From Eubacteriales bacterium (lineage in GTDB: Bacteria; Bacillota; Clostridia; Peptostreptococcales; Anaerovoracaceae): a stretch of 48,630 nucleotides of DNA. A program made the position numbers and the translations under genes. The notes beneath the pieces were generated by a model. That model saw only the letters and a program-made list of their open reading frames with translations, was not told the DNA's origin and made no database searches. This document shows, one piece after another, positions 35,988 through 44,317 of this stretch (position 1 is its first letter; each line of letters starts with the position of its first letter). The DNA is taken from positions 1 to 48,630 of the forward strand of contig JAQUYC010000011.1 in the NCBI GenBank assembly GCA_028692105.1, read 5' to 3'.

Positions 35988-36034
35988 AATTCACCCCATA
36001 ATTTTAAATACAGGTATTATTAACATTCGAGAAA

Positions 36035-36063
36035 ATTTTATATGAAAACATGGTGATTGTCAA
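36035..36063 (-). promoter_or_regulatory. Sigma-A promoter of the larB-larE operon
   Basis: Minus strand TTGACA (36058-36063), 17-bp spacer, TAAAAT (36035-36040), about 48 bp upstream of larB. The inverted pair CAGGTAT (36011-36017) and ATACCTG (36084-36090) brackets it. Confidence 0.8.
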
Positions 36064-36122
36064 AGTATATCTGCCATGCTCGTATACCTGCATTACATTC
36101 TAATCACTCTGAAAATAACATT

Positions 36123-36776
36123 CTATTCATCCGAATTTGAACAGAAATTCTTTAGAAATGTTCTCCTGTGCAGCAGGCATGGGCCATAACTGGTAATCCC
36201 TTCTATATGAGCCTTTGTGCCATATCCCTTATTACTGTCAAAAGCATATTGGGGAAATCTATGATGAAACGCTCTCATCATCCTGTCCCTTGTTACCTTT
36301 GCGACGATCGACGCTGCAGCAATGGAAATGCTGATGCTGTCCCCTTTGATTATTCCGCGTTGCGGTATTGAAACATCTTTCAAGGTCAATGCATCGATCA
36401 ATATGTAATCCGGTCTTGTTTTCAGGTTTTCTACAGCCCTCGTCATCGCAATCCTCGTTGCTTCTAAAATATTGATTTCATCAATAATATAATTATCTAC
36501 AATTCCGATGCTATATGATATCGCCTTTTCAGTAATGACTTCATAAAGTGCTTCCCTTTTTTTCTCTGAAAGTTTTTTAGAATCATCCACACCGGGGACA
36601 TTGAAATCCTGTGGTAAAATAACGGCTGCCGCAACTACCGGCCCGGCCAGCGGTCCCCGTCCAACCTCGTCTATTCCTGCAATTACTCGAATCCCCGTCC
36701 CATACAACTCCTCTTCGATTTGTTTCATTTCCTTTAACCGCTGTACCGCTCTCAGTTCCCGCTCTTCCTTAGTCAT
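36123..36776 (-). CDS. rnhB: Ribonuclease HII
   Basis: 217 aa. It removes RNA from RNA/DNA hybrids and excises single ribonucleotides. The active-site block GIDEVGRGPLAGPVVAAAVIL is near residues 34-54, with the further acidic residue in LIDALTL and the SIAAASIVAKVTRD block typical of RNase HII. The ATG at 36776 follows AGGAGG; an earlier in-frame ATG at 36824 has no binding site. It is separated from ylqF by two copies of the palindromic repeat. Confidence 0.96.
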   Translation of the reverse strand: MTKEERELRAVQRLKEMKQIEEELYGTGIRVIAGIDEVGRGPLAGPVVAAAVILPQDFNVPGVDDSKKLSEKKREALYEVITEKAISYSIGIVDNYIIDEINILEATRIAMTRAVENLKTRPDYILIDALTLKDVSIPQRGIIKGDSISISIAAASIVAKVTRDRMMRAFHHRFPQYAFDSNKGYGTKAHIEGITSYGPCLLHRRTFLKNFCSNSDE

Positions 36777-36817
36777 TTCATCCTCCTGAAAATTGCTTTT
36801 ACAGTAATGCCTCGTGG

Positions 36818-36906
36818 CAGACACCGCGCCGGTGTATTTTCATAGAAAATCGTCGCGGCATTAAGTTAATATTAAGTGACAGGTATGTTCTTATAGAAAA
36901 CCGTCT
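36818..36906 (+). repeat. Palindromic structured element, decayed copy 4
   Basis: The first ~40 nt (GACACCGCGCCGGTGTATTT and on through AGAAAATCGTCG) match copy 3 exactly, but the 3' half has diverged and the closing ACGGCAGGTGT arm is missing. It lies about 150 bp from copy 3 in the same orientation, suggesting a local duplication followed by decay. Confidence 0.65.
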
Positions 36907-36969
36907 TCCTTTTTCATGTGTTTACCGCCTAAGGAAAAATTACTGTATGAATAGTATTTATGTCAGCAG

Positions 36970-37061
36970 ACACCGCGCCGGTGTATTTTCATAGAAAATC
37001 GTCGGAGCTTCAAGTTAACATTAAGCGACCGTATTTTCGAGAAAATACACACGGCAGGTGT
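36970..37061 (+). repeat. 92-nt palindromic structured element, copy 3
   Basis: Outer stem ACACC / GGTGT, inner stem GTGTATTTTC (36981-36990) / GAAAATACAC (37041-37050), third stem AAAAT / ATTTT, apical CGTCGGAGC ... TTAAGCGACCG. The stems differ from copies 1 and 2 but both arms changed together, while the apical and internal-loop bases are kept. Its last base overlaps the ylqF stop codon. Confidence 0.85.
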
Positions 37062-37900
37062 TATTTACAACACTTTTCCAAAGTAATTTTTCCTATTGTT
37101 CCTGCCCGGAATTCATCCATGAGCGTCCTCCCGGTTCTTTCATAATCGATGCGCTTACCCGGCTGAATAAATCCTCTTTTTTCTGCGATCAGCTCCATTG
37201 TTTCCAAAGGTGTTTCTCCCAAAGCAGTAAGCTTATATCTGTCCTTCAGCAATTTGGGATAATCAGTTTGCAGAACTTTGATCAGTTCTATGGCCAGGTT
37301 TGCCGTATCGAGGATCTCATCTTTGATGGAACCGCAAAATGCCAGATTGAGCCCTGCTTTTGGGTCCTCAAATTTAGGCCACAGTATTCCCGGAGTGTCT
37401 AATAGCTGCATATCGTTTTCCAGATTGAGCCATTGCTTTCCTCTGGTCACGCCCGGTTTATTGCCTGTCTTTGCACTCTTTTTACCTGTCAAACGATTGA
37501 TCAGCGAAGATTTTCCTACATTAGGCACTCCCACGATCATCATGCGAAGCGATCTTTTTCTTATTTTTCCTTCGTTTTTTTCTTCCTGTATGGTAACGAG
37601 TAATTTCAAGAGTCTTGCGACTCCGCTTCCGCTCATACAGTTCATGGTTAAGGCATCGCTCCCATTATTCTTAAAGAATTCCACCCAGGCATCGTTAGCC
37701 GCCCTGTCTGCGAGGTCGCCTTTATTCAAAACTATTATTCGTCTTTTATTTTTTATGAGTTCATCAATAACAGGATTCCTGCTGGATATGGGAATGCGTG
37801 CATCAACGACCTCAATGACTATGTCCGTTAACTTGAGGTTTTCTTGTATGAGCTCTCTTGTTTTTTTCATATGGCCCGGATACCAGTTGATATGCTCCAT
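37061..37900 (-). CDS. ylqF: Ribosome biogenesis GTPase YlqF (RbgA)
   Basis: 279 aa circularly permuted GTPase for late 50S assembly. G4 (NKGDLAD) comes before G1 (GVPNVGKSSLINRLTG, about residue 125) and G3 (DTPGILWPKF); the start MEHINWYPGHMKKTRELI is the family hallmark. The ATG follows AAGGAAGG and TTAGGAA. It lies 66 bp after rplS, beyond a hairpin that may partly terminate transcription. The stop overlaps the end of repeat copy 3. Confidence 0.96.
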   Translation of the reverse strand: MEHINWYPGHMKKTRELIQENLKLTDIVIEVVDARIPISSRNPVIDELIKNKRRIIVLNKGDLADRAANDAWVEFFKNNGSDALTMNCMSGSGVARLLKLLVTIQEEKNEGKIRKRSLRMMIVGVPNVGKSSLINRLTGKKSAKTGNKPGVTRGKQWLNLENDMQLLDTPGILWPKFEDPKAGLNLAFCGSIKDEILDTANLAIELIKVLQTDYPKLLKDRYKLTALGETPLETMELIAEKRGFIQPGKRIDYERTGRTLMDEFRAGTIGKITLEKCCK

Positions 37901-37924
37901 TTCCTAAACCTTCCTTTTAATACA

Positions 37925-37950
37925 AGAAGGGGAACCCCTCAGGCTCCCCT
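37925..37950 (-). terminator. Terminator between rplS and ylqF
   Basis: GGGGAGCC / GGTTCCCC stem (37929-37949) with loop TGAGG. Followed on the minus strand by TTCTTGTATT; on the plus strand T-rich sequence also follows. Probably allows some read-through into ylqF. Confidence 0.6.
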
Positions 37951-37966
37951 ATGTTTTTTTACTTAT

Positions 37967-38305
37967 TTATTTTACTTTGATCTTAGCCGCTTTACCGGTT
38001 CTTTCACGCATGTAGTTGAGCTTAGCCCTTCTTACATCTCCGGCTCTTACGACTTCAATTTTGTCTATTCTCGGAGAATGCAGCGGGAAAGTCTTTTCAA
38101 CACCTACGCCGGAAGCAATTCTTCTTACGGTAAATGTTTCGCCGAGTCCGCCATTCTGTCTTTTTAAGATATATCCTTCAAATATTTGAATTCTTTCTCT
38201 CGTGCCTTCTTTGATTTTAATGTGTACCTTAACTGTATCTCCAACGTTAAACTTTGGAATATCATCTCTCACATAATCTTGAGCAATTACTTTCATTAGA
38301 TCCAT
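37967..38305 (-). CDS. rplS: 50S ribosomal protein L19
   Basis: 112 aa, normal L19 length. It lies at the 30S-50S interface. [35 protein letters not shown] and [20 protein letters not shown] are family blocks. The trmD and rimM genes that usually precede rplS are not here; instead rplS has its own promoter and a structured 5' leader. Confidence 0.98.
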   Translation of the reverse strand: MDLMKVIAQDYVRDDIPKFNVGDTVKVHIKIKEGTRERIQIFEGYILKRQNGGLGETFTVRRIASGVGVEKTFPLHSPRIDKIEVVRAGDVRRAKLNYMRERTGKAAKIKVK

Positions 38306-38319
38306 TATAATATCCTCCT

Positions 38320-38428
38320 TCCCTCATAGACGTTCTTGGTATCAAAATACGCACTGTATCGCGCATTGCTCACTCCATTTGACAGGTGAGCAATTATATC
38401 CAGAGGACCGCCCGTAATACACAGACAA
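38320..38428 (-). ncRNA. Structured 5' leader of rplS (possible L19 autoregulatory leader)
   Basis: From the predicted start near 38423 to rplS the leader contains a perfect 9-bp hairpin, ATTGCTCAC / GTGAGCAAT (38365-38394), followed by GCGC ... GTGC pairing. L19 leaders are known in Firmicutes, but I could not check the consensus. The call rests on position and the strong hairpin. Confidence 0.4.
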
Positions 38429-38429
38429 T

Positions 38430-38458
38430 ATAATAGCATAACCAAGCTTCAAAATCAA
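38430..38458 (-). promoter_or_regulatory. Sigma-A promoter of rplS
   Basis: Minus strand TTGATT (38453-38458), 17-bp spacer, TATTAT (38430-38435), about 125 bp upstream of the rplS start. Confidence 0.7.
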
Positions 38459-38511
38459 GTTTTCTTTTTGTCGTCAAACATTCTGTCCGGCGTGCTTTTT
38501 AAGTCCCTTAG

Positions 38512-39402
38512 CTATGCCCTTGGATGTGCTTTGTCATATACTTCTTTAATTCTGTTCTTTGAAACAGATAGGTATATCTGAGTCGCGCTGATATCTTCAT
38601 GCCCAAGCAATTCCTGCAAAGATTTTACATCCGCTCCGTTTTGTATCATGTGAACCGCGAAGGAATTCCTTAAAACTTGTGGAGTCAGCTTGTGCTCAAT
38701 CCCCGCTCCCTTAGCATATTCTTTCATTATCTTCCATAATCCCTGTCTTGTCAGCCGTTCTCCCGAAAAGTTCAGGAACAGTGCTTTTTCTGCTTTTTCG
38801 GTATCCTTGATATATTTAGGTCTGATTTCAAATATGTATTCCTCCACCGCCGACCTTGACGGTCTGCCCATGGGGATTATTCTCGCCTTTCCATGCTCAC
38901 CGGTACATGTTACAAATCCCATTCTCAGGTTGACATCCTCAACATTCATTTCAACAAGCTCGCTCACGCGGATCCCCGTCGCATATAACAGTTCGAGAAT
39001 CGCCCTGTCTCTTGATCCCTTGATTGTGTCATCCGGGGTACTCAATAAGTTCTCTATTTCTTCTATTGTTAAGTAGTCAATGGCTTTTCTCTCGATCTTT
39101 GGTGATTTGATGTTCGCCACAGGATTTTCTGCAATATGATTCTTTTCCGTGATGAAATTGTAAAAGGCCCTTAATGAAGCAATTTTGCGATTTATCGTCG
39201 CCGCAGATTTCCCCTCATTCTTCAGCTGCAACAGATAGGATACTATTTCCGTTTTGCTTGCCTCTCGCAATGAAAGATTCTGCTTCTCCCGAATAATTCT
39301 TTCAAATTCCCGGACATCTCTCCTGTATGCATCCAGTGAATTCTGTGACATCTCTTTTTCAATTGTTAAATACTCGATAAAATCCATTAAAAACTTATCC
39401 AT
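38512..39402 (-). CDS. xerD: Tyrosine recombinase, XerC/XerD-type, with a substituted catalytic His
   Basis: 296 aa. N-terminal SAM-like DNA-binding domain (1-85) and C-terminal catalytic domain. Arg145 (TGIRVSEL), Lys172 (HGKARIIP), Arg245, His268 (LLGHEDIS) and the nucleophile Tyr277 (ATQIY) are present. The usual HxLRH box is TPQVLRNSF, so Gln242 replaces the first catalytic His and Asn246 the second. It probably resolves chromosome dimers at dif. The ATG at 39402 has GGAG 8 bp upstream; an in-frame ATG ten codons earlier has no good site. Single-gene unit. Confidence 0.88.
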   Translation of the reverse strand: MDKFLMDFIEYLTIEKEMSQNSLDAYRRDVREFERIIREKQNLSLREASKTEIVSYLLQLKNEGKSAATINRKIASLRAFYNFITEKNHIAENPVANIKSPKIERKAIDYLTIEEIENLLSTPDDTIKGSRDRAILELLYATGIRVSELVEMNVEDVNLRMGFVTCTGEHGKARIIPMGRPSRSAVEEYIFEIRPKYIKDTEKAEKALFLNFSGERLTRQGLWKIMKEYAKGAGIEHKLTPQVLRNSFAVHMIQNGADVKSLQELLGHEDISATQIYLSVSKNRIKEVYDKAHPRA

Positions 39403-39449
39403 CGGACATCTCCAAATACATTGATTTGCCACACCTGAGCTGCATATTC

Positions 39450-39478
39450 AGTATACCGTACCGAATCGTTGTTTACAA
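39450..39478 (-). promoter_or_regulatory. Sigma-A promoter of xerD
   Basis: Minus strand TTGTAA (39473-39478), 17-bp spacer, TATACT (39450-39455). Confidence 0.65.
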
Positions 39479-39616
39479 TAATAAATCTTATGTTTTACAA
39501 AACCTCTTAATATTCTACATTTTTTGATTGATAGAGCAGTTTTTCTTCCGTTAAAAACATGTACTAAAATTAACCGGTACTTCATATTTTGTAATGGAGT
39601 ACAAAGGAGGTTTTAT

Positions 39617-40237
39617 ATGAAACGCAATATCGTGAACAGCGCATCTGAACTTATGATGTCCAGCGGAGTTAGCTTTGCCGCCGCTCTGTTTTTTTTGATA
39701 CTTGGTATTTCAGCAGGTATCTTTACTGAGATTATGATGACCGGTGCTGAGAAAGAGGAGATCATCTTATACCTGGATAAATACTTTTTGCTGGCAAACC
39801 CGGATGAACTCGCTTTTACAGAAATACTTATGCATTCATCCGGCAATAATATGGGGCTTCTTATCATTATGCTATTGTCGGGATTATCAGCCGTCGGTTT
39901 TCCCATAGCCCTGGCAGCCATGGTATATAAAGGAATGGCATTGGGTTTTTCAGCAGCCTTGCTGATCGATTCCATGTCTTATAAAGGTATCGCCATCATA
40001 TTTACTTCAATGATCCCTCAGAATCTGATCATAATACCGGCGTTTCTCATCTCGGCGGCAGCTGCTTTGAATATTGCGTCCTTTACAATAAAAAACCGGA
40101 GGTTTGGATTCAAAAGAAGCTTGAGTGAAAATGCGGGGCCTTATCTGTTTCTGAACACCATTCTTGCTTTAGTTATTATGGCGGGCTGCTTTATTGAGTC
40201 TTCTCTCTCTCCATTATTGACTCAACTAATAATATAG
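39617..40237 (+). CDS. spoIIM: Stage II sporulation protein M
   Basis: 206 aa with about five transmembrane segments, close to the Bacillus protein in length. SpoIIM forms the DMP complex with SpoIID and SpoIIP for septal peptidoglycan dissolution and engulfment. Conserved polar pieces between membrane segments include LLSGLSAVGFPIALAAMVYK and FTSMIPQNLIIIPAFLIS. The ATG follows ACAAAGGAGG at 7 bp. The 3' end overlaps the convergent nudix gene by 47 bp. No clear sigma-E promoter was found upstream. Confidence 0.9.
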   Translation: MKRNIVNSASELMMSSGVSFAAALFFLILGISAGIFTEIMMTGAEKEEIILYLDKYFLLANPDELAFTEILMHSSGNNMGLLIIMLLSGLSAVGFPIALAAMVYKGMALGFSAALLIDSMSYKGIAIIFTSMIPQNLIIIPAFLISAAAALNIASFTIKNRRFGFKRSLSENAGPYLFLNTILALVIMAGCFIESSLSPLLTQLII

Positions 40238-40739
40238 CAGCAATGGTCTTTGCATCCTCGATTTCTCCGCTCAAAACCATCCTTTTCAGATCCTGTAAAT
40301 CAAACTCCAGAATATCTATGGATTCGTTTTCGTCGAAATTGGTTTCACCGGGTATCAGATCTGTTGCATAGTATAGATAGATCACTTCGGTTGAGTACCC
40401 AATCGAAGAATAAAACGAGGTTATTAATTCAATTCTTCCGGCAGTATATCCTGTCTCTTCCTTAAGTTCCCGTTCAGCTGTCACTTGATGATCCTCATCA
40501 GTTTCAATTTTTCCTGCCGGAACTTCCAAAACAGCTTTCTCCGCTGCCTTTCGATACTGACGTACCAAAACCATATTGCCTGCCGGTGTGATCGCTGCAA
40601 GAGCAACTCCGCCGTTATGTTCGATGATTTCCCGGTAAGACGTCTGGTTGTCCTTAACATGGACTTTGTCCTTCCTGAGATTTAGAATACTTCCTTCATA
40701 GATCATTTTACTGGATATCGTCTTTTCTTCAAATACCAT
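40191..40739 (-). CDS. Nudix hydrolase (ADP-ribose pyrophosphatase type)
   Basis: 182 aa. A full Nudix box GKIETDEDHQVTAERELKEE (followed by TGY) fits Gx5Ex7REUxEExGU. The start MVFEEKTISSKMIYEGSILN, the HNGGVALAAI block and VRQYRKAAEKAVLEVPAG match NudF-type ADP-ribose pyrophosphatases. It lies 34 bp after proC and shares the purB-proB-proC unit, though the ribosome binding site (AAAGG) is distant. The 3' end overlaps spoIIM. Confidence 0.93.
   Translation of the reverse strand: MVFEEKTISSKMIYEGSILNLRKDKVHVKDNQTSYREIIEHNGGVALAAITPAGNMVLVRQYRKAAEKAVLEVPAGKIETDEDHQVTAERELKEETGYTAGRIELITSFYSSIGYSTEVIYLYYATDLIPGETNFDENESIDILEFDLQDLKRMVLSGEIEDAKTIAAILLVESIMEREKTQ
40194..40223. terminator. Possible bidirectional terminator inside the spoIIM/nudix overlap
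   Basis: TTGAGTC (40194-40200) and GACTCAA (40217-40223) form a 7-bp stem around a 16-nt loop, lying within both coding ends. No other terminator separates these convergent genes; the T-run is poor on either side. Confidence 0.35.
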
Positions 40740-40773
40740 ATCGCTTTTGAACCTTTCATTTACTCATGTGTCA

Positions 40774-41580
40774 TTATTTTGTCATTACCTTTGATTTTTT
40801 TACTGCTGCCTGATAGGCTTCAACGATATTATCATGGAACCCGTTGTTCTGCAAAGCTTTTACTGCTTCGATAGTAGTTCCTCCGGGGGAGCATACATTT
40901 TCCCGGAGCACTGCGGGATCAATTCCTGTTTCCAGTACCATTTTCGCTGCCCCTAAGACTGCCTGCCCCGCGAATATAACTGCTTGATCTCTTCCCATGC
41001 CATTTGCAGCCGCTGCGTCTATAAGTGCTTCAATAAGCATATATGTGTATGCCGGGCTGCTGCCGCTGATGCCGATAATGTTATCCATCATGGTTTCATC
41101 TACAACCTCGGCTCGTCCTATAGTTCTGAAGAGCTCCACAATCGGTTCGAATTCAGCATCGGATATGAAGCGGTTTTTACAAAGAGCACTCATCCCTGCA
41201 TTGACTAAAGCAGGGGTATTAGGCATAACACGAACGATTTTAACACCTTCCTGTTTCTGAATCATCCTTTCTATATATCCCATACTAATCCCGGCTGCTA
41301 TTGTTACCAGTACCTGATGAGGCTGATAGTATGACCTTGCTTCCGTAAGTACTGTCTCAAAATTCTGCGGCTTTACTGCAAGTATTATGGCATCACTCTG
41401 CTTCATCAGCTTTTCAAGGCTGCTGCATTCATTAATACCAAGATCACGGCATAGTTTTTCCCTTTTTACTTCATCTTTATCATAAGCATAGATATTATCT
41501 TTTTCATCATTATGTGCCGCAAGATAACCTTTCATAATAGCTGATCCCATATTGCCTATTCCAATAAATCCAATTTTCAT
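40774..41580 (-). CDS. proC: Pyrroline-5-carboxylate reductase
   Basis: 268 aa. Last step of proline synthesis, reducing pyrroline-5-carboxylate. GFIGIGNMGSAIMKGY (4-19), VKPQNFETVL, VRVMPNTPALVNAGM and SGSSPAYTYMLIEALIDAAAANGM are family motifs, as is CSPGGTTIEAV. The ATG follows AAAGGAGA. Five bp separate it from proB. Confidence 0.97.
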   Translation of the reverse strand: MKIGFIGIGNMGSAIMKGYLAAHNDEKDNIYAYDKDEVKREKLCRDLGINECSSLEKLMKQSDAIILAVKPQNFETVLTEARSYYQPHQVLVTIAAGISMGYIERMIQKQEGVKIVRVMPNTPALVNAGMSALCKNRFISDAEFEPIVELFRTIGRAEVVDETMMDNIIGISGSSPAYTYMLIEALIDAAAANGMGRDQAVIFAGQAVLGAAKMVLETGIDPAVLRENVCSPGGTTIEAVKALQNNGFHDNIVEAYQAAVKKSKVMTK

Positions 41581-41585
41581 TTTTA

Positions 41586-42389
41586 TTATCTCCTTTGGCT
41601 GAAAAAAATCGTTCCCTTTCTTGATCCTTCCGCTGCATCGGTCAGAATGTTCTTATGTTTACCATTCACAAGCAGCATTGGTATTCCATATTCATTGACT
41701 CTTCTTGCAGCCTGAATCTTTGTAACTATTCCTCCGGTACCGAATCGGCTCTTTCCTCTGGAATCAATCTCCAAAAGCAGTCCGTCGGTGTCATAAACCT
41801 CTTCAATCAGCTCCGCATCCCTGTTGTCCTTTGGATCCTTATCAAAGACACCGTCAATATCGCTCATTACGATAAGCAAATCTGCATTCCAAAGGTTTGC
41901 GGTCAAGGCTCCTAAAGTATCGTTGTCTCCGATTTTTATTTCCTCCACACTAACGCTGTCATTTTCGTTGATGATAGGAACTACACCTTCATCAACCAAT
42001 GTAAACAGTGCGTTTCTTATATTCAGTGTCCTGATATGATCTCCAAAATCATCTCTTGTAAGAAGTATCTGCGCTACATGGATATCATAATCGCCGAAAA
42101 ATTCTTTATAAGCATTCATCAATTCGACCTGACCAATGGCACATAGCGCCTGCTTATAGTTTATGTCGCCTCTTCTGCTCCATTTATTAATCGCAGCAAC
42201 CCCGCAAATACCTGCGCCTGAAGATACTATGATCACCTGTTTGCCATCTCTTATCAGCTTCATGACCTGTTCCACGATATTTTGCATCGATTCCTTGTTG
42301 ACAAATCCATTATCATCTGACAGTACGTTGCTTCCTATTTTTATTACGATCTTTCTGCTGTTGTGAATCAAATCTCCTATTATGCTCAT
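41586..42389 (-). CDS. proB: Glutamate 5-kinase lacking the PUA domain
   Basis: 267 aa. First step of proline synthesis. Amino acid kinase fold: KIVIKIGSNVLSDDNG (13-28), VSSGAG, NENDSVSVEEIKIGDNDTLG and FGTGGIVTKIQAARR. The C-terminal PUA domain of the 370-aa Escherichia coli enzyme is absent, which is common in Clostridia and may alter proline feedback or oligomer form. It is 2 bp after purB. Its pathway partner proA lies on the opposite strand 4 kb away. Confidence 0.96.
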   Translation of the reverse strand: MSIIGDLIHNSRKIVIKIGSNVLSDDNGFVNKESMQNIVEQVMKLIRDGKQVIIVSSGAGICGVAAINKWSRRGDINYKQALCAIGQVELMNAYKEFFGDYDIHVAQILLTRDDFGDHIRTLNIRNALFTLVDEGVVPIINENDSVSVEEIKIGDNDTLGALTANLWNADLLIVMSDIDGVFDKDPKDNRDAELIEEVYDTDGLLLEIDSRGKSRFGTGGIVTKIQAARRVNEYGIPMLLVNGKHKNILTDAAEGSRKGTIFFSQRR

Positions 42390-42391
42390 CC

Positions 42392-43825
42392 TTAAACCCT
42401 TAGTTCTACCTCTCCGCCGATGTTGTCTCTATACTTGTTAACAATCGGCTTAATATATTCTTCAATCAGTGCCTGTGTCTGTTCAGCAGATCTTCCTATA
42501 TAGTCCCCCGGTTTAAGCAATCCTTTGATATCCTCAAATGTCAGTCCAAATGCCTCATCCGCCGCGATTCTCTCAAGAAGGTCATTTTCGAGTCCATCAA
42601 TTTTCACTCTGTTTCCGGCATCCATAGAGTGTTTTCTAATCCTTTCATGAAGCTCCTGCCTGTCTCCTCCCTTTTTGACTGCTTCCATTAATATATTTTC
42701 TGTTGCCATAAAAGGTATCTCTTTCATGATATGCTGCTTTATCACCTTTTCGTAAACCACCAGCCCTGAAGAGATGTTTCTGCAGATATCAAGCATGCCG
42801 TCCGCAGCCATAAAAGCTTGAGGCAGAACGATTCTCCGGTTTGCAGAATCGTCTAAGGTTCTTTCGAACCATTGGGTGCTTGCAGTAGCGGCTGTATTTC
42901 CTGTACAATTGATCACAAAGCGAGCAAGGGATGCCGCCCGTTCACTCCGCATCGGATTTCTCTTGTAAGCCATTGCAGAGGAGCCGATCTGCTTAGATTC
43001 AAACGGTTCTTCCACTTCCTTGAGATGCTGTAAAAGCCGGATGTCGTTTGTCATCTTATGAACGCTTTGTCCGATTCCGCTCAATACGGACAAGACCATG
43101 AAATCAATTTTTCGTGTATATGTTTGCCCCGATACAGCAACAGCTTTCTTAAATCCAAGGCGTTCAACTACCATATCATCAAGTTTTCTTACCTTGTCCA
43201 TATCTCCGTCAAAGAGTTCAACGAAACTTGCCTGTGTTCCTGTGGTCCCTTTCACGCCTAAAAGCGGCAACGTATCTATCAATCGCTCACATTCCAGAAA
43301 GTCGAAATAGAAGTCCTGGATCCAAAGTGAGGCTCTCTTCCCGACAGTGGTAAGCTGTGCAGGCTGAAGATGAGTAAAGCCAAGACAAGGCAAAGCCTTA
43401 TACTCCAATGCGAATTTGCTTAGCCTGAACATCAGATGGATCAGCTTCCCGCGTATGATCTCAAGTGCCTGTTTCATTATAATAATATCCGTATTGTCCC
43501 CCACATAAGCGCTTGTCGCTCCTAAATGTATGATAGGTTTTGCTTTAGGACATTGCAATCCATAGGCATATACATGAGACATAACGTCATGTCTGATTTC
43601 TCTTTCTCTTTTTTCAGCATCTGCATAGTTTATCTTATTCTTGAACTGCTTCATTTCGTTGATTTGCTCTTCCGTAATCGGCAGACCAAGCTCTTTCTCT
43701 GCCTCTGCCAAAGCAATCCATAAAGCTCTCCATGTAGAGAATTTTACGTCTGAGGAAAAAATGTGTGTCATCTCACTGCCGGTATATCTGGTAATTAGCG
43801 GGTTTTCATATATATCAGTACTCAT
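42392..43825 (-). CDS. purB: Adenylosuccinate lyase
   Basis: 477 aa, the longer clade of PurB. It catalyses two steps of purine synthesis, SAICAR to AICAR and adenylosuccinate to AMP. The fumarate-lyase signature is GSSAMAYKRNPMRSE near 290; HLGATSAYVGDN and GFTHLQPAQLTTVGKR are further family blocks. The ATG at 43825 follows AGAGGAGG; an upstream in-frame ATG at 43918 overlies the promoter and is unlikely. First gene of purB-proB-proC-nudix. Confidence 0.97.
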   Translation of the reverse strand: MSTDIYENPLITRYTGSEMTHIFSSDVKFSTWRALWIALAEAEKELGLPITEEQINEMKQFKNKINYADAEKREREIRHDVMSHVYAYGLQCPKAKPIIHLGATSAYVGDNTDIIIMKQALEIIRGKLIHLMFRLSKFALEYKALPCLGFTHLQPAQLTTVGKRASLWIQDFYFDFLECERLIDTLPLLGVKGTTGTQASFVELFDGDMDKVRKLDDMVVERLGFKKAVAVSGQTYTRKIDFMVLSVLSGIGQSVHKMTNDIRLLQHLKEVEEPFESKQIGSSAMAYKRNPMRSERAASLARFVINCTGNTAATASTQWFERTLDDSANRRIVLPQAFMAADGMLDICRNISSGLVVYEKVIKQHIMKEIPFMATENILMEAVKKGGDRQELHERIRKHSMDAGNRVKIDGLENDLLERIAADEAFGLTFEDIKGLLKPGDYIGRSAEQTQALIEEYIKPIVNKYRDNIGGEVELRV

Positions 43826-43855
43826 ATAAGATTTATCCTCCTCTATTGCTAAAAA

Positions 43856-43884
43856 ATTATATACCTGTTTCCCCTCAAAATCAA
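43856..43884 (-). promoter_or_regulatory. Sigma-A promoter of the purB-pro operon
   Basis: Minus strand TTGATT (43879-43884), 17-bp spacer, TATAAT (43856-43861). The leader is only about 25 nt, so a purine riboswitch is excluded. Confidence 0.75.
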
Positions 43885-43937
43885 GAACAGGCAACAAAGA
43901 AACGATATCATAAGTCAATACATCCTGTCATTTGAAA

Positions 43938-43972
43938 AATGAGAAAAGGCTGTGCTTTTCCGGCACAGCCCC
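43938..43972 (-). terminator. Terminator after spoVS
   Basis: GGCTGTGC / GCACAGCC stem (43948-43970) with an A/C-rich loop; minus-strand reading is followed by TTTTCTCATTTTT. Confidence 0.9.
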
Positions 43973-43997
43973 TTTTGGTTTTCACGCACATAACAAC

Positions 43998-44261
43998 CTA
44001 TCTCGGTTCGATAATCAATTTTATTGCGGTTCGTTCCTCACCATCGATCAAAATATCTGTAAATGCCGGAATGCATATCAGATCGATACCGCTTGGTGCA
44101 ACAAAGCCCCTTGCAATAGCAACTGCCTTAACCGCTTGATTCAGAGCACCCGCTCCGATTGCTTGAATTTCTGCTCCCCCTTTTTCCCTCAAGACGCCTG
44201 CCAAAGCTCCTGCAACTGAGTTGGGACTTGACTTCGCTGATACTTTTAGTACTTCCATCAT
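43998..44261 (-). CDS. spoVS: Stage V sporulation protein S
   Basis: 87 aa, near identical in pattern to Bacillus SpoVS: VLKVSAKSSPNSVAGALAGV, GAGALNQAVKAVAIARGFV and PAFTDILIDGEERTAIKLII. A small Alba-like protein acting at several stages of sporulation and in cell-division control. Two ATGs are adjacent; the second gives 86 aa as in Bacillus and a better 8-bp spacing from AGGGAGG. A sigma-H-like promoter and a Spo0A box lie upstream. Confidence 0.97.
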   Translation of the reverse strand: MMEVLKVSAKSSPNSVAGALAGVLREKGGAEIQAIGAGALNQAVKAVAIARGFVAPSGIDLICIPAFTDILIDGEERTAIKLIIEPR

Positions 44262-44317
44262 TGTAACCTCCCTAAATACTTGTTAAGATTCCCTTTTGAA
44301 TATGTTTTGCTTTACTA

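Noticed and set aside
35988-36122. T-box riboswitch controlling valS through the operon leader
   Set aside because: The leader is short and has no GGTGG(N)ACC T-box core or specifier stem; valS itself overlaps larC.
37278-37907. 209-codon plus-strand frame opposite ylqF
   Set aside because: It is the antisense of a clear RbgA gene and has no binding site or recognisable domain.
43826-43900. Purine riboswitch before purB
   Set aside because: The predicted leader is only about 25 nt, too short for an aptamer.
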